Source: Lysinibacillus macroides
GTDB lineage: Bacteria > Bacillota > Bacilli > Bacillales_A > Planococcaceae
Direction of reading: 5' to 3'
DNA length: 41,240 nt
Assembly: GCF_001281525.1 (NCBI RefSeq)
Contig: NZ_LGCI01000007.1
Span: forward strand, 1-41,240
Shown one piece after another: positions 17,021 through 23,400 of this stretch (positions within the stretch are counted from its first letter, which is position 1; each line of letters starts with the position of its first letter). The position numbers were made by a program, and so were the translations under genes. The notes beneath the pieces were generated by a model. That model had not been told where the DNA came from. It saw only the letters and a list, made by a program, of their open reading frames with translations, and made no database searches.

Positions 17021-17104
17021 ATGTCTTTCGATAATTTATTAGAAGATTTAAACAAAGCTTCAGAAACTACATTAGAACAAACTGCTTCGCTTTGTTCAGT
17101 CTAA
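17021..17104 (+). CDS. 27-residue peptide, possible modified-peptide or signal precursor
   Basis: A small ORF with a very good ribosome-binding site (AAAAAGGGGG, 8 bases before ATG). The N-terminal two thirds are leader-like and amphipathic (FDNLLEDLNKAS, acidic with Leu spacing). The last ten or so residues are rich in Thr, Ser and Ala and include one Cys four residues... from the end region (TASLCSV ends the peptide). The stop is followed by a hairpin with terminator character and then two genes on the same strand. Peptide, attenuator, enzymes is the usual order in ribosomally made, modified peptide operons. No known precursor family is recognised, and no radical-SAM, LanM, YcaO or similar enzyme is present, so the assignment stays tentative. 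Confidence 0.45.
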   Translation: MSFDNLLEDLNKASETTLEQTASLCSV

Positions 17105-17141
17105 CTATTAAAGTTAGTCAACTAATCTAAAACAAAAAAGT

Positions 17142-17174
17142 ACCGATTCAAGGATGTCTTCACTTTGAATCGGT
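17142..17174 (+). terminator. hairpin between peptide ORF and next gene (attenuator-like)
   Basis: ACCGATTCAA (17142-17151) pairs perfectly with TTGAATCGGT (17165-17174) across a 13-base loop, and TTCTTATT follows. It lies 37 bases after the peptide stop and 26 before the next start codon. It could let most transcripts end after the peptide and a minority read on. Confidence 0.7.
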
Positions 17175-17199
17175 TTCTTATTGTAGAAAGGAATAATAT

Positions 17200-17861
17200 A
17201 TGACATCTAATATAGAGAATGAAATCGGTTTTATTCTTCCAGATGCTAATTTTTTTTCTGAAATTTGTGATTGGAAGGGAGAGGAATTCGGAGGCTGGAT
17301 TTCACCTTTTGTTGTTCAAAGATCTTCGGTATTTTTAGACACAAAAAATTTCAAATTATATAGAAATAACAAAGTTTTATCTTTAGTTACAAACGCTAGC
17401 TTAAAAGAGCCTAATATGAATAAAGTTATGTTTAAAATCGGTAAATACGAAGACAATTTCAGGAAAGAATTTAATGTTTTCTTTAAAAGAGGTAAGACAT
17501 AGACGACTATTTAAATGAAATTTTTTTGCTTGCTGGAGAAGAAAATTTAACTAAAAATTTAATTTCTCAACTTGTTATGAAACAGAAAAGGTATAAAAGA
17601 TATTTCATTGAAGATAATACAAAAATTTTTATAAGCATAGATTCCATTTCTTATTTTAGGCCTGAGGATTTAAATAATATCATCGGAACTATATATATTT
17701 GTGAAATAGAAACAGCTGAGATTTCTGTATCTGTATTCGTTGAAGAAAAAATTAAAGAGCTTATAAATATTATAAAAACTAAATACAGAGGTATATCATC
17801 AAATAAGTCAAAATATGAACATGGATTGGCATTTTTGAGCACTCTGGAGGAAGCAAAATGA
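17200..17861 (+). pseudogene. CYTH-like domain protein, frameshifted
   Basis: Two overlapping frames (17200-17502 and about 17496-17861) join into one protein of about 220 residues if one A is restored in the run near 17495 (GGTAAGACAT read as GGTAAAGACAT). The joined sequence has the order of a CYTH (adenylyl cyclase/triphosphatase tunnel) fold: an acidic first strand (IENEIGFIL), the F-L-D-T-x-x-x-x-L-Y-R block (VFLDTKNFKLYRNNKVLSL), a lysine strand (KVMFKIGKY), ISIDSISYF and a late acidic strand (YICEIETAEIS). Several of the charged residues that bind triphosphate and metal in active members are replaced, so catalysis is doubtful even if the frame is intact. Its stop overlaps the next start by four bases. 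Family call is moderate. Confidence 0.5.
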
Positions 17862-18588
17862 CTATTCTAGATGAGTATAAATCTTTTATAAATTTATTAG
17901 AAGAATGCAAAACAAAATATGGTGAATTTAGTAATTCCACTCTTATCGTTAAATTATCTATTTATATCTTTTTAATTGAAAATAGTAATTTAAAGCCTTT
18001 TCAATATAGAATAGAATTACTTAACGATATAATCAAGCAATATAACGATGCTCCGTTATTATCTACACGTCCTCCTGTGATGATTGATAATGATGGGAGG
18101 ACGCTTTTATTTTTATTCCTGATATAAATGATCAATATGATAGACATAAAAATGAAATTAAGACCCGCATCATTAATATGGACATGCCTGAACAATTTAA
18201 TAACATAAAAATTAATAATTGGTATATATACGTAACCACTCTAGATGATAAAATTTTGATTCTAGATAGTCCTCAAACTACCACAGAATTAATTACTGGT
18301 AGAAAAAACAATTTGTGGGGGGACGTACAACCTGAACATCCTCTTTTATTATGCGATTACGAAAATCTTATAGTTAAATCTGCTGGAGAAATGTTAGTAA
18401 CAAATGATAAGGTAAGTGATGATATGCACATTCTAATCAACAATAAATCTGGCCATTTTAAACCTAATGTTTCTAGTATAAAAATCACAAAGACGTTAAT
18501 AAAGAAATATTTAAATATCTTAGATGATAAGATTCATACAATTCCTTTTGATTTTGAAGATTCCTTTAAGAAAAAAAAACAAGTATAA
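17858..18588 (+). pseudogene. unknown protein with SGHFKP motif, frameshifted
   Basis: Two frames (17858 to about 18105, then to 18588) join into one protein of about 243 residues if one T is restored in the run near 18100 (ACGCTTTTATT read as ACGCTTTTTATT). The start ATG overlaps the CYTH-like stop and has GGAGG 9 bases upstream. No signal peptide or membrane segment is seen. The C-terminal half contains HPLLLCDYENLIVKSAGEM and, further on, INNKSGHFKP. I have the impression that an S-G-H-[FY]-x-P block recurs in uncharacterised proteins, including some secreted effectors, but I cannot assign a family. Together with the peptide ORF and CYTH-like gene it makes one transcription unit. Confidence 0.5.
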
Positions 18589-18658
18589 CTTATTGAACTA
18601 AAACCTGAATAAGTATACGGTAAGCCCGATATCAAACCACACATATTTTTTCGATACG

Positions 18659-18694
18659 CCTCCCAATACTATTAAGGTATAAATTCTAGGGAGG
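18659..18694 (+). promoter_or_regulatory. hairpin hiding the ribosome-binding site of the chimeric ORF
   Basis: CCTCCC (18659-18664) can pair with GGGAGG (18689-18694), with an inner ATAC/GTAT pairing. GGGAGG is also the ribosome-binding site of the ORF at 18703, so the fold would block translation. Followed by TTTTTCTT it could also act as a terminator for the genes before it. Confidence 0.5.
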
Positions 18695-18702
18695 TTTTTC
18701 TT

Positions 18703-19104
18703 ATGCCAACAAACAAAATGCATTTGCAAAAGAGGTCAATCAACCTAGATGGCTCAACGCTCTATCAAGCAATCGCTGCATTATTTATTGCGCAAATGTA
18801 CGGTATTCACCTAAGCATTGGTGAACAAATTACGTTAATGCTTGTATTAATGGTTACATCTAAAGGTATTGCAGGTGTACCAGGAGTGTCATTCGTCGTT
18901 CTTTTAGCAACATTAGGTACTGTTGGCATTCCACTTGAAGGTTTAGCATTTATCGCAGGTATTGACCGTATTCTCGATATGGGACGTACAGTCGTTAACG
19001 TAATTGGTAACTCATTAGCATCATTAGTGATGGCAAAATGGGAAAACCGTTTCGATCAGGAAAAAATGAAAATTTACTTTAATGATAATGAAAATTTAGC
19101 GTAA
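18703..19104 (+). pseudogene. second, 5'-truncated gltP copy with foreign start
   Basis: Residues 13-133 correspond to the last 121 residues of the symporter at 11081-12355, from NLDGST through the second hairpin to the C-terminus. The first 12 residues (MPTNKMHLQKRS) are not from that gene and bring an ATG with GGGAGG upstream. The junction is near 18738. The first ~40 bases of the gltP-derived part differ from copy 1 mostly at third codon positions, then 257 bases are identical. This looks like a diverged paralogue whose middle was overwritten by gene conversion. A protein with only two helices and one hairpin could not transport. The terminator beyond it is probably the original gltP-type terminator. 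Confidence 0.85.
18778..19034 (+). repeat. direct repeat copy 2 (gltP 3' part)
   Basis: Identical to 12029-12285. The pair brackets the AT-rich island and could recombine to delete it or amplify it. Confidence 0.95.
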
Positions 19105-19124
19105 AAGATAAATATATTTTTATA

Positions 19125-19170
19125 GAGCTACCATCAAAAAGTCATTTTTATTACTTTTTGATGGTAGCTC
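19125..19170 (+). terminator. strong Rho-independent terminator
   Basis: GAGCTACCATCAAAAAGT pairs perfectly with ACTTTTTGATGGTAGCTC (18 bp, 10-base loop). It lies 20 bases after the truncated gltP copy. The stem is long enough to work in both directions. Confidence 0.9.
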
Positions 19171-19204
19171 ATTTGGTAAAAAAGTAATATTTTGTATTCA
19201 AGGA

Positions 19205-19233
19205 TTGGAAATGGATTTTTTTAGTGTTAATAT
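19205..19233 (+). promoter_or_regulatory. promoter of the secreted-protein gene
   Basis: TTGGAA (19205-19210), 17 bases, TAATAT (19228-19233), about 42 bases before the start codon. Confidence 0.6.
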
Positions 19234-19274
19234 ATAAATGTAGTAAATAAATATATACTATAGGAGTGGTAAAA

Positions 19275-19976
19275 TTGAAGAGAAAAATACGTTTAACTAC
19301 AGCAACTGTTTTATGTACAACAATGTTATCGATCCCTTTATTTTCACCAGTTTCTGCTCAAGTAAGTAACTCAAAAGAAATGTTTGCATTAAGTCAAGAT
19401 CAGTTAAATGCACCTATTAATCTTTTAGAAGATAATCCTATACCAGGTGTTATTATTAAAGATATCACTAGAGAAGAGTATGTACAAAATGTTGCAGAAA
19501 ATGAAAATATCACTTACGAAGAGGCAAATCAGTTAGTTTCGACAAGAACTGCCCAAAGTTTGCAGTCTATAAATAATGACAGAGGTACTGAGGTACAAGC
19601 AAGTAACATTATTTGGAGACAAGCTTCATGGACACAAGCATATTCTAAAAACCCTAATTATAAAGCTACTTTAGTGGCTTCTTTTGAAATTTACACTAGC
19701 GGCTCCTTCAGACAAATTAATAGTGCTACTGTTGGTTCTTCTCTTGCTGCTGGACAATACTCGCCGACATGGCAACAAAGTAATTCTTGGAAAACTACAG
19801 CTTATCCTGTTACAACAGCCACAGTTGGAGTAACTGGTAATTTTTATGAGGTTTATAATAACTCAGCTGGTATTAGTGGTGGACTCCCTGGCTTTAATGT
19901 AAGTGTTTCAACTAGTTCCAGTGTTACTTATGTTTCACAGCCTATGACGATTCAACGAGAATATTCGGTTTATTAA
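19275..19976 (+). CDS. secreted protein of unknown function
   Basis: A 233-residue exported protein. I prefer the TTG start at 19275, with AGGAG 8 bases upstream. The GTG at 19266 overlaps that ribosome-binding site. A classic signal peptide (KRKIRLTTATVLCTTMLSIPLFSPVSAQ, shown here only as its ends: KRKIR basic start and SPVSAQ cleavage region) is followed by an acidic, helical stretch (ITREEYVQNVAENENITYEE). The C-terminal ~120 residues are rich in Ser, Thr, Tyr and Trp and look like a beta-sandwich. I do not recognise the family. The general plan resembles the protein at 26884-27564. It is followed after 3 bases by a lipoprotein gene, so the two are likely cotranscribed and may act together at the cell surface. 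Confidence 0.75.
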   Translation: MKRKIRLTTATVLCTTMLSIPLFSPVSAQVSNSKEMFALSQDQLNAPINLLEDNPIPGVIIKDITREEYVQNVAENENITYEEANQLVSTRTAQSLQSINNDRGTEVQASNIIWRQASWTQAYSKNPNYKATLVASFEIYTSGSFRQINSATVGSSLAAGQYSPTWQQSNSWKTTAYPVTTATVGVTGNFYEVYNNSAGISGGLPGFNVSVSTSSSVTYVSQPMTIQREYSVY

Positions 19977-19979
19977 TTT

Positions 19980-20429
19980 ATGAAAAAAAAGTTTATCATA
20001 ATCCTATTTTGTTTGATATTATCAGGATGCAGTCCTAAATTTGATCAGACTGAATCTGGTATTATGGATGATATAACATTTGAATTAATCTCAAAAAACA
20101 TTAATTTAAACACTAGGGTAGAATATAACATTAAACTAACTAATAACAGTGATTATACAATTATCCAAAATAATGTATTATTTGGCTTTATCAATGACCC
20201 TGAAGAGCATGGGGAAACAACTAATCCGTTTAGGGTGCTTGCGACAGGCAATCGCTTAAATATTAAACCTGGTGAAAGTGTGGAGCTGTCAGTTTCCTTT
20301 TCACCTACTTTCTATAAAGAATTTACAGAATCTGAAGTAAGAATAGCGAATATTTATATTGTTGGCTATGTGGATCGTTTAAAAGAGGAAAATCGCTTTG
20401 AATTCACGACAAGTTTAGCATTGCAATAA
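19980..20429 (+). CDS. small lipoprotein of unknown function
   Basis: A 149-residue lipoprotein: signal MKKKFIIILFCLILSGC with lipobox LSGC and lipidated Cys17. The mature part has the look of an immunoglobulin-like strand protein (YNIKLTNNSDYTIIQNNVLF, then NIKPGESVELSVSF), as in small adapter or stability domains on Gram-positive lipoproteins. No catalytic residues stand out. It starts 3 bases after the secreted-protein stop and ends at a bidirectional terminator. Confidence 0.75.
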   Translation: MKKKFIIILFCLILSGCSPKFDQTESGIMDDITFELISKNINLNTRVEYNIKLTNNSDYTIIQNNVLFGFINDPEEHGETTNPFRVLATGNRLNIKPGESVELSVSFSPTFYKEFTESEVRIANIYIVGYVDRLKEENRFEFTTSLALQ

Positions 20430-20433
20430 TCAA

Positions 20434-20471
20434 AAATGCCAAAGCGTTGTGTGGTCAACACTTTGGCATTT
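20434..20471. terminator. bidirectional terminator
   Basis: AAATGCCAAAGCGTTG pairs with CAACACTTTGGCATTT (one mismatch), with A-rich sequence on the left and T-rich on the right. It serves both the lipoprotein gene (plus) and the RraA-like gene (minus). Confidence 0.85.
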
Positions 20472-20475
20472 TATT

Positions 20476-21096
20476 TTACTTCGCTAATACTTTATCTAAA
20501 TAAGCAATGATGGATTCCTTGCCATTTGCATGTGCTTCCTGTGCGCGCTTGTCATCCTTTTCCACCTTTGCCTCAGCAGCTGCAAACACTTTTTTTGCAT
20601 CCTCTTGTGGTACAACAATAACGCCGTCTATATCCCCAATAATATAATCACCAGGCTGAACGGTTACGCCACCTATAGCAATCGGCACATTTACTTTACC
20701 ACCGCCATTTTTATTGCCAGCCGCTACAGTTGTACCTAGCGCAAATACAGGGAAATCCAGTTCACGAATGGCCGCAATATCACGAATTACCCCATCCACA
20801 ACAAAGCCCTGTACGCCAATCCCCTTCGCTAAGGATATTACAAAATCTCCAGCCACAGCTCGATTTGTATTACCCTTTGCATCAATAACTAAAATATCTC
20901 CTTCATTGGCAGCTCGAATTGCTTCTAGCACTGCTCCATTTTCGCCATCTGGCAAACGTACTGTTACTGCTCGTCCAGCAATTTTAAAATGATCTGCTAA
21001 TGGCTTAATATCACTGCGTAAATTGGTATGCCCACCTGTTGCATCTGAGATTGCTGTTGTTGGTAAATGCTGAAAACTTACTTCCACCTTTGTCAT
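20476..21096 (-). CDS. RraA-like / HMG aldolase family protein
   Basis: A 206-residue RraA-fold protein. The signature GFVVDGVIRD (about residues 97-106), GRAVTV, the G-D-I-L-V-I-D-A-x-G strand, and GDYIIGDIDGVIVVP near the C-terminus are all present. Members include the RNase E regulator RraA and 4-hydroxy-4-methyl-2-oxoglutarate/4-carboxy-4-hydroxy-2-oxoadipate aldolases. The conserved Arg and Asp of the metal site (VIRD) favour an aldolase-like or oxaloacetate-decarboxylase-like activity over RNA regulation, since Bacillaceae lack a classical RNase E. It is a single-gene unit with no pathway neighbours to help. Confidence 0.8.
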   Translation of the reverse strand: MTKVEVSFQHLPTTAISDATGGHTNLRSDIKPLADHFKIAGRAVTVRLPDGENGAVLEAIRAANEGDILVIDAKGNTNRAVAGDFVISLAKGIGVQGFVVDGVIRDIAAIRELDFPVFALGTTVAAGNKNGGGKVNVPIAIGGVTVQPGDYIIGDIDGVIVVPQEDAKKVFAAAEAKVEKDDKRAQEAHANGKESIIAYLDKVLAK

Positions 21097-21185
21097 ACAT
21101 TACACCCCTATTATGATTAATATAAGTCTTACACTATAATTGTAAATAAAACACAGTCACTATTTCAATACATCTCAAAAACTAA

Positions 21186-21215
21186 ATCGCACCAATCAAA
21201 AATAGCTGGTGCGAT
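21186..21215 (-). terminator. terminator after the LOG-family gene
   Basis: ATCGCACCA (21186-21194) pairs with TGGTGCGAT (21207-21215). On the minus strand the stem is followed by TTAGTTTTT. Confidence 0.75.
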
Positions 21216-21221
21216 CATTTA

Positions 21222-21761
21222 TTACTTATATGCTTTTAATAAATGTAATAGCTCGTCTGCTGTAGTGGCTACATGAATAAGTGCTTGTTGCTCAGCACGT
21301 ATAAAGCCTTCCTCCAGCATTCGCTTAAAATGCTGTAAAATTGCATCATAAAATCCTTGTACATTATATAAAATAATCGGCTTTTCATGCAGCCCAATCT
21401 GTGCCCATGTAAATACCTCAAAATATTCATCTAATGTACCTGCACCACCTGGAAGAGCGATAAATGCATCAGCAAGCTCTACCATTTTTGCCTTACGAAT
21501 ATGCATGGAATCGACAAAATGAATCTCTGTTAATGAGGCATGTGCCAATTCTCGCTTCTGTAAATGGGTTGGCATCACACCGATTACTTCTCCTCCTGCA
21601 GCCAGCACAGCATCAGCTACCTTCCCCATTAATCCTGTTTTTGAGCCACCATAAACAACACCATGACCATTTTGAGCAAGCAATGTGCCTAGCTCAGCCG
21701 CTTTCTCCGCATAGATTGTATTTTTTCCTAAACTAGAACCACAATAAACAGCGATTTTTAT
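21222..21761 (-). CDS. LOG-family nucleotide hydrolase, apparent AUA start codon
   Basis: LOG proteins (YvdD-like) cleave nucleoside 5'-monophosphates to base and ribose 5-phosphate. The gene makes 179 residues if started at ATA 21761. AGGAGG sits 7 bases before that codon, and the frame then gives the family's first strand (KIAVYCGSSLG) immediately. The first ATG (21683) would delete 26 residues, including the CGSS loop that binds the nucleotide, and has no ribosome-binding site. The signature LPGGAGTLDEYFE and the paired R-K in HIRKAKM are present, so the protein is otherwise complete. Either AUA is used as a rare start or an ATG has mutated (or been misread) and expression is reduced. Confidence 0.85.
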   Translation of the reverse strand: MKIAVYCGSSLGKNTIYAEKAAELGTLLAQNGHGVVYGGSKTGLMGKVADAVLAAGGEVIGVMPTHLQKRELAHASLTEIHFVDSMHIRKAKMVELADAFIALPGGAGTLDEYFEVFTWAQIGLHEKPIILYNVQGFYDAILQHFKRMLEEGFIRAEQQALIHVATTADELLHLLKAYK

Positions 21762-21783
21762 AGTAATTCCTCCTATTCAAAAA

Positions 21784-21816
21784 ACGTGAAACAATCAGCT
21801 ATATATTGTTCCACGT
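21784..21816 (-). terminator. hairpin between dck and the LOG gene
   Basis: ACGTGAAACAAT pairs with ATTGTTCCACGT (one mismatch). On the minus strand it is followed by TTTTTTG. It ends the dgk-dck transcript, and the next gene's ribosome-binding site lies directly behind it. Confidence 0.7.
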
Positions 21817-21823
21817 CTTGTAG

Positions 21824-22492
21824 TTATTTTTGTAAATGGCTTGTTTGTTTTAACATATGACTGATGCGGCTTACAATTGATTCAATGGCATCTGGATTTT
21901 TTAATAAATCATAATCATTAATATCTAAACGTAACACTGGACAGGCATTAAAATTATTAATCCAATGTTCGTAGCGCTCATGCATTTCTATCCAATAATT
22001 ATTTGGCGTTTGCTGCTCCATTGCACGTCCACGCTCTTGAATACGTCCAATCACCGCATCAATTGGGCCTTCCAGATAGACTAGTAAATCAGGATGTGGA
22101 AAATACGGCGTCATCACCATTGCATCAAATAAATTTGTATATGTTTCATAATCTGTTGGACTCATTGTGCCTTTATCATAATGCATTTTCGCAAATATCC
22201 CTGTATCTTCATAGATGGAACGGTCTTGAATAAAGCCTCCACCATATTCAAAAATGCGCTTTTGTTCTTTAAATCGCTCCGCTAAAAAGTACACTTGTAA
22301 ATGGAAGCTCCATTTTTCAAAGTCCTCATAAAATTTATCTAAATATGGATTTGTATCGACCTTTTCGAATGATGTACGAAACTGCAATGCCTCCGCTAAT
22401 GCCTTTGTCATCGTTGATTTCCCGACCCCTACAGTACCCGCAATCGTAATAACTGTTTGTGGAGGAATATCATATTGCTCTCTTAAATTCAT
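21824..22492 (-). CDS. dck: deoxyadenosine/deoxycytidine kinase
   Basis: A 222-residue deoxynucleoside kinase of the dNK family: P-loop GTVGVGKST (about residues 18-26), the FEKVDTNPYLDKFYED substrate region, QDRSIYED (the D-R-S motif near residue 87) and a late lid R-x-R (ERGRAMEQ). It phosphorylates dAdo and dCyd for salvage of DNA precursors. It overlaps the preceding kinase gene by four bases (ATGA), the same pairing as B. subtilis dck-dgk in this region. Confidence 0.9.
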   Translation of the reverse strand: MNLREQYDIPPQTVITIAGTVGVGKSTMTKALAEALQFRTSFEKVDTNPYLDKFYEDFEKWSFHLQVYFLAERFKEQKRIFEYGGGFIQDRSIYEDTGIFAKMHYDKGTMSPTDYETYTNLFDAMVMTPYFPHPDLLVYLEGPIDAVIGRIQERGRAMEQQTPNNYWIEMHERYEHWINNFNACPVLRLDINDYDLLKNPDAIESIVSRISHMLKQTSHLQK

Positions 22493-23127
22493 GACTGCAA
22501 ACTCCTTTGTTGTAACGTGTCCTTAATTGTTTGTAAAACATAACTTAAATCATCTGAATTTTTTACAAAATCAAGCTGATCCCCTTTAAAGCGAATAACG
22601 GGAATTTCAGGATGCATCTTTTCAAAATGCTCAATAAATGAATGATAATCTACTACAAGCTGCTCCATATAATCGCGTGAAATCATTTTTTCAAACCCCC
22701 GACCGCGCATGGCAATACGTTCCATCAACGTATCAACGCTTGCATATAAATAAACGACTACATTCGGCACTGGCATATCCTTCGTTAAAATTTTATAAAT
22801 TTCTTCATATTTTTCATACTCTGTTGATGCTAATGTACGCTTCGCGAAAATTAAATTTTTAAAAATATGATAGTCTGCTACAACAGGCTTGGCATGTGCT
22901 AATCGAAACTTTTGAATATCGGATAATTGCTTATAGCGATTACAAAGGAAGAACATTTCCGTTTGGAAGCTCCACTCTTCAATGTTTTCATAAAACTTAT
23001 TTAAAAAAGGGTTTTCGTCTACTATTTCTTTCAATAGATGGTACTTAAATGTCGTTGCTATCTCTTTCGATAAAGAGGTTTTCCCAACACCAATCGGACC
23101 TTCTACCGTAACAAATGGAACCGTCAC
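22489..23127 (-). CDS. dgk: deoxyguanosine kinase
   Basis: A 212-residue paralogue of the neighbouring kinase. I place the start at GTG 23127, since AAAGGAGGGG lies about 6-8 bases upstream and the resulting N-terminus (TVPFVTVEGPIGVGKTS) is normal for Dgk. The ATG 15 codons upstream has no ribosome-binding site and would include it in coding sequence. P-loop GPIGVGKTS and VVADYHIFKN (in place of the D-R-S motif, as usual in Dgk) are visible. Expected substrate is dGuo. It forms an operon with dck. Confidence 0.9.
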   Translation of the reverse strand: MTVPFVTVEGPIGVGKTSLSKEIATTFKYHLLKEIVDENPFLNKFYENIEEWSFQTEMFFLCNRYKQLSDIQKFRLAHAKPVVADYHIFKNLIFAKRTLASTEYEKYEEIYKILTKDMPVPNVVVYLYASVDTLMERIAMRGRGFEKMISRDYMEQLVVDYHSFIEHFEKMHPEIPVIRFKGDQLDFVKNSDDLSYVLQTIKDTLQQRSLQS

Positions 23128-23172
23128 AAGAGGCCCCTCCTTTATGTTTAAAAATAAATCAGTGCTTTTCAT

Positions 23173-23358
23173 TGTACCATATCGTGAACATGAAAAATAG
23201 AATTACCCGAATGGTTGGTTTAGTTTAAGTTTGTTACTTGCGTCAAGTGAAAAATACCTAAATAATAATTCACTAAAAATAAAGACCCTAATAGGAAAAA
23301 TCATAATAATGAAAATATCCAACATACACTATTTATTAGAGTAATTCCTAAAAGCAAA
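23173..23358 (-). other. intergenic region between copA and dgk
   Basis: A 270-base gap in total including the copA terminator. It is A/T-rich, with no ORF or RNA recognised. It should hold the dgk promoter, but no convincing hexamer pair was found. Confidence 0.4.
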
Positions 23359-23394
23359 ATGAACTGCATCCCTATCAATAGGTCTACAGTTCAT
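23359..23394 (-). terminator. terminator after copA
   Basis: ATGAACTG (23359-23366) pairs with CAGTTCAT (23387-23394), with an inner CCTAT/ATAGG pairing. On the minus strand TTTTGCTTTT follows. Confidence 0.65.
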
Positions 23395-23400
23395 CATTAT

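Noticed and set aside
17021..17104. Classical lantibiotic or lasso precursor
   Set aside because: The peptide has only one Cys and there is no LanB/C/M, lasso cyclase or transporter-protease gene nearby. It is kept only as a possible precursor of unknown type.
20476..21096. RraA as RNase E inhibitor
   Set aside because: The family fold is clear, but Bacillaceae lack a classical RNase E, so the regulator role was not assigned.
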